A stretch of DNA of 64,000 nt from Klebsiella pneumoniae (GTDB lineage Bacteria; Myxococcota_A; UBA796; SXON01), in assembly GCA_945861635.1 (NCBI GenBank), contig CAMAWH010000014.1, positions 1 through 64,000 on the forward strand. The letters are read 5' to 3'. The notes under the pieces were generated by a model. It searched no databases and was not told the DNA's origin. It saw nothing but the letters and a program-made list of their open reading frames with translations. This document shows, piece by piece, positions 60,867 through 64,000 of the stretch; positions within the stretch are counted from its first letter, which is position 1; the number at the start of each line of letters is the position of its first letter. A program made the position numbers and the translations under genes.

Positions 60867-62723
60867 CTATGCCGCCTCAGAAGCCCCGCGCAACACGCGC
60901 ACCAGCATCCCGAGCAATCCGACCGCCAGAACGCCAAGCGCAATCGTCACCGCCAGCTTGTCGGTACCGTTGGCAACCGGTCCCCCGAGCGACGCTGGAT
61001 CGCCCAGAACCGCCTCGTTGACGGGGCCGTCGAAGACATCCCCACGAAGCTGAGAAAGGTCATAGGTCGGTGCATTTTCGCTGGCGGCTCCGTATACGAG
61101 ACGCGCGCCCTCCGCCGGCAAACGCACCCGCAACTCCCACTCGGGGGCGGTGACGGTGACGTCGTCCACCGGAAGCGGAGGATTGTCGCCGTTGTCGATG
61201 GTTACGAGGAGCGCCTTGCCGAGATGTTGGTTGACCGCGATGGCAACGGTATTGCCTTGCTCACCGCCGGCCCAGGTGACCCGGCGAACCGGCTCCGTGA
61301 TCGCGCCCCGATCGCGGAGGATGGTCACCGTGCGCACGAACATGTTTCGCGCCGTGTGGAGCGTCACCGTCTCGACGGGGGCATTGATCTCGCCGAGTGA
61401 CAACCGCAGCTCCGTTACGCCGTCACGCTCATTGCGGTCGACCTCTCCTGTTTTCCACGGAATTTCTCGCCCGGTGCGCTGAAGCACGAAGGGAATCTGC
61501 CTGCCTTCCTTGTCAACAATTCGCACGTCAGCCATGTCGAACCGTGCGGCAGCAAGGACGTGGTTGTCGAAGATCACCCGCGCCCATCCGGCCGGCGCCG
61601 TCAGGGCTCTTTCCCAGTGAAAACGCGCCATGTTGAGCAACGAACCCGCGTCGGCCACACCCTCTCGGTCGGCGACCGGCACAAATTCGGGGTTAGGCTG
61701 TAGCGATCCCGCCACGAGGCGCTCTCCTGCAAGGTGGAACAATTCGTCCCGGGCGAGCGAGAGATCGGTGCCGGCAGGAACGGGTGCGCCGCCGACGAAC
61801 AGGGTGTACGCCTCCGCCCCCGGATCCCGTGTCAGCAGGTCGATGGCGGAACTTTCGACGAGGATCTGCGACGCGTTCAACACGCGACCCTGATCCATCG
61901 CGATGTCGAGGATGAACCGATCACCCACGAAGTCCATGCCGCTCACGGTGTTGCGGTCGATGCGCGCACCGAGCAGGGCGAGGCGGCGAATGGCGCTGCT
62001 CGTGACGTACTGCGGGGCACCGTCCGGGTCCGGCGAAAGAACGGTGACTTCGCGGCTATACAAATCCTCACTCGCGACGACCGTTATGGCATGCACCCGT
62101 CGGCGCCCCGGCAGGCGTATCGCATAACGGGCCTTCCCTTCCTCCGTGATCGTAGGCGGATCGAGGACGATTTCGTCGATGTGCGGGGGCACGTAGTCGT
62201 GGGCGTGACGGAAACCGTAGGCGGCGCCGAGGTGAACGCTGTGATCGCCGAACGGTTTGACGGTGATCCGGAACGGGCCGCGCCCCCGGGGCACCGGAAC
62301 AAAACTGTTCTCCGCGTCGATGCCGTCGATGTACTGGTCGAACACGATTGCGGAATCGGCCTCTCCTACGCGCGCCTCGACTGGGCCTACGCTGCCGAGG
62401 TCCTCGATCACCAAACGAAGCTGGGTGATCGGGCGTTCGGCAGCCTCGACCTCCCACACGCCAGGCGAAATCGGCGTGACGCGCAGATATTCGTCGTCGG
62501 GGCTGGACTCCGCTCCGCTTGCGACGAGGGTGAACGCCGCCGTCTCGCCGGTCACGGCGACCAGCTTCATGCGCGTGGCCAGATCTGCATCCGTCGTTGC
62601 GGCGATCTCCGGGGGGAGCGCAACGCGGGTGACACCCGCGGGTGCAAGCGTGACGGGAAGCATCCACGGCGCATCCGCCGGGCCCGCGAGGGCGACTGAA
62701 ATAACCAGTAATAATGGATACAT
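60867..62723 (-). CDS. DUF3999-like exported membrane protein
   Basis: 618 residues from ATG 62721-62723. A signal peptide (MYPLLLVISVALAGPADA) leads to a large beta-rich periplasmic part with repeated discoidin-like sheets (ITQLRLVIEDLGSVGPVEARV, ITVKPFGDHSVHLGAAYGFRHAH, AEWELRVRLPAEGARLVYG) and one C-terminal membrane helix (LAVTIALGVLAVGLLGMLV). DUF3999 proteins are found beside DUF2339 membrane proteins, exactly as here, with TGATG overlap of the two genes. The pair's function is not known. Confidence 0.7.
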   Translation of the reverse strand: MYPLLLVISVALAGPADAPWMLPVTLAPAGVTRVALPPEIAATTDADLATRMKLVAVTGETAAFTLVASGAESSPDDEYLRVTPISPGVWEVEAAERPITQLRLVIEDLGSVGPVEARVGEADSAIVFDQYIDGIDAENSFVPVPRGRGPFRITVKPFGDHSVHLGAAYGFRHAHDYVPPHIDEIVLDPPTITEEGKARYAIRLPGRRRVHAITVVASEDLYSREVTVLSPDPDGAPQYVTSSAIRRLALLGARIDRNTVSGMDFVGDRFILDIAMDQGRVLNASQILVESSAIDLLTRDPGAEAYTLFVGGAPVPAGTDLSLARDELFHLAGERLVAGSLQPNPEFVPVADREGVADAGSLLNMARFHWERALTAPAGWARVIFDNHVLAAARFDMADVRIVDKEGRQIPFVLQRTGREIPWKTGEVDRNERDGVTELRLSLGEINAPVETVTLHTARNMFVRTVTILRDRGAITEPVRRVTWAGGEQGNTVAIAVNQHLGKALLVTIDNGDNPPLPVDDVTVTAPEWELRVRLPAEGARLVYGAASENAPTYDLSQLRGDVFDGPVNEAVLGDPASLGGPVANGTDKLAVTIALGVLAVGLLGMLVRVLRGASEAA

Positions 62724-64000
62724 CACTTGCGATCCCTCACGAGTTTCTGGAAGGCCGCACCGGCGGCAAGTAGGGTCACGGCAATCCCCGCGAGGGCGCC
62801 AACGCGCCAGAAGCCGGAGAGGCTCCACATATCGACGAGACACACCTTGCTCGCCCCGAGTACCGCGATCACGAGCCCGGCCAGACGGGCGCCACGGCTG
62901 CCATTCGCCACGCCAAGTACGATGAGCGCCAGCCCGTACGCCCCCCAACTGATCGAGCGCGTCATTTCCTCACGCAGGTTTTCGCTGCGGAAGGAGAGGG
63001 CGTTGTCATGGGCAAAGGCGTGGGCAATCTCCAGATTGAGCAGCGCAAACCCAAGCAGTACAGCGCTCGTGCGCAGCATTCCCTTGATCGCCGTGTTTTC
63101 GAGGAAATGCGCCGCAATGAGCATGCACGCCGCCGGAACTCCCCACGTATAAAGCGTCCAGTTCAGGAGAATCGGGCCTTCTCCGCCGTGATAGCTCAGC
63201 GCCGCCGGGTTCAGCAGCAGCCGCACGTTCACCACCACGGCAAGAAATACGGCAAACACGACGAGGCCGCGATGCTTGACGTGCCGCGACAGCCACCCGA
63301 GCGCGGCAACCTCGATGGCCCAGCCCACCGTAAGCCATGCTTTGTCCAGTTGAATCGGCACCGCCATCGCCGCGAACAGCATCACGGTCACGGCCATGAG
63401 CGCCAGTTCCTGCGAGTCGTTCCGCGCACGGGCCACGCGCACCAACGCCACGGCGCCGAGCAGCGCGTTCATCCCCAGAACAACCGCAAGCAGGCCGGGG
63501 AATTGCGTGCCGAGGTGCATCTTCCAGAGCGAAAGAAACGGCCAAAAGTAAATGCCGCCGGCCAGCACGGAGCCAAGTACCCCGCCAAGATCGCTCGATT
63601 TCGGACGGACGAACGGGCCGAAGGCGTACGCCACATAGATGGGCGCCGCCGCGAGGAGTAACGAAAGGGTGTCCGGTTTCGCGACCGGCACAAGGCTCGG
63701 GTACACCTGGAGGCCCGCCGCGAGAATTCCAATCGGCAGCGCGAAACGGTACCCCCGCAAGAACCCAATCACGAGGGAAATGGCGGCGAGTCCCAGCGCC
63801 GTGCCATTGATCACGCCAACCCCCCGGTCCGTGCCGGCCTGCGTCACGACGCCGATGATCCCGGCGAGGCCGACAAACCCGACGGCGCCAAGGTCGAACC
63901 CGGCCGCCAGCACCAGCGCGGGCACCGCCACGATGGCGACGGCAACGGGCACCTCCGCGGGGAAATCAACAAAGCTCCACGAGCCCGCGTAGGCGACCAT
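62723..64000 (-). CDS. DUF2339-like multi-pass membrane protein, 5' end cut by the window
   Basis: At least 425 residues with more than ten hydrophobic helices and short loops (GLLAVVLGMNALLGAVALV, LVVFAVFLAVVVNVRLLLNPAALSYHGGEGPILLNWTLYTWGVPAACML). The DUF2339 family is very long (often 800-1000 residues), so the first visible ATG at the window edge is probably internal. The stop overlaps the start of the DUF3999-like gene (TGATG), so they are one operon. Role unknown; envelope-related by context. Confidence 0.65.
   Translation of the reverse strand: MVAYAGSWSFVDFPAEVPVAVAIVAVPALVLAAGFDLGAVGFVGLAGIIGVVTQAGTDRGVGVINGTALGLAAISLVIGFLRGYRFALPIGILAAGLQVYPSLVPVAKPDTLSLLLAAAPIYVAYAFGPFVRPKSSDLGGVLGSVLAGGIYFWPFLSLWKMHLGTQFPGLLAVVLGMNALLGAVALVRVARARNDSQELALMAVTVMLFAAMAVPIQLDKAWLTVGWAIEVAALGWLSRHVKHRGLVVFAVFLAVVVNVRLLLNPAALSYHGGEGPILLNWTLYTWGVPAACMLIAAHFLENTAIKGMLRTSAVLLGFALLNLEIAHAFAHDNALSFRSENLREEMTRSISWGAYGLALIVLGVANGSRGARLAGLVIAVLGASKVCLVDMWSLSGFWRVGALAGIAVTLLAAGAAFQKLVRDRK

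Overview
The window is a GC-rich bacterial chromosome segment, most likely from a myxobacterium-like lineage (Myxococcota, formerly Deltaproteobacteria). The signs are two Ser/Thr protein kinases, an AgmX/PglI-type gliding-motility domain protein, several lipoproteins with MopE-like DCDD..CN..DDDC metal-binding repeats, FG-GAP/VCBS surface proteins, a MYXO-CTERM-like C-terminus, and heavy use of GTG/TTG starts with 4-nt ATGA/GTGA gene overlaps.

Layout. 0.2-28.6 kb is ordinary chromosome: an MFS transporter, an HD hydrolase, a CbbQ/CbbO-type (MoxR + VWA) pair divergent from an aminotransferase, an AgmX/PglI protein, nadA, a kinase-ATPase fusion, a tightly overlapping block (TPM protein, Tim44-like zinc-ribbon protein, SPPY methyltransferase, MazG-like pyrophosphohydrolase), MopE-type lipoproteins, an FG-GAP/UnbV protein, a YgiQ radical SAM enzyme, nadC-valS, a receiver protein that lacks its phospho-acceptor aspartate, and a tRNA-Leu(CAA).

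28.8-44.2 kb, starting exactly at the 3' end of that tRNA, is an accessory array. Five copies of a ~130-bp repeat plus one degenerate copy separate self-contained cargo modules: a CPCC protein, an orphan two-gene pair, a DUF4160/DUF2442-HTH pair, an 8-kb heavy-metal efflux operon under a BlaI/M56 regulator pair with histidine-rich segments, and three different PIN-domain toxin-antitoxin pairs. A 9-mer (GTTCAAGCG) recurs seven times at segment ends, and the repeats end in the same CCCCCACCA(C/T)AC as the tRNA. No integrase or transposase was found in the window, so this looks like a cassette array (integron-like or tRNA-targeted) whose recombinase is elsewhere or lost. This is the strongest candidate here for an undescribed system.

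44.2-64 kb returns to chromosomal genes: a PduO-type cobalamin adenosyltransferase, a transmembrane kinase, an acyl-CoA carboxyltransferase fused to a biotin domain, a very large FG-GAP/MopE gene broken by one in-frame stop and one frameshift, two paralogous GT-C-like membrane proteins translationally coupled to a biotin carboxylase, a YqeY protein, and a DUF3999/DUF2339-type membrane pair that runs off the window end.
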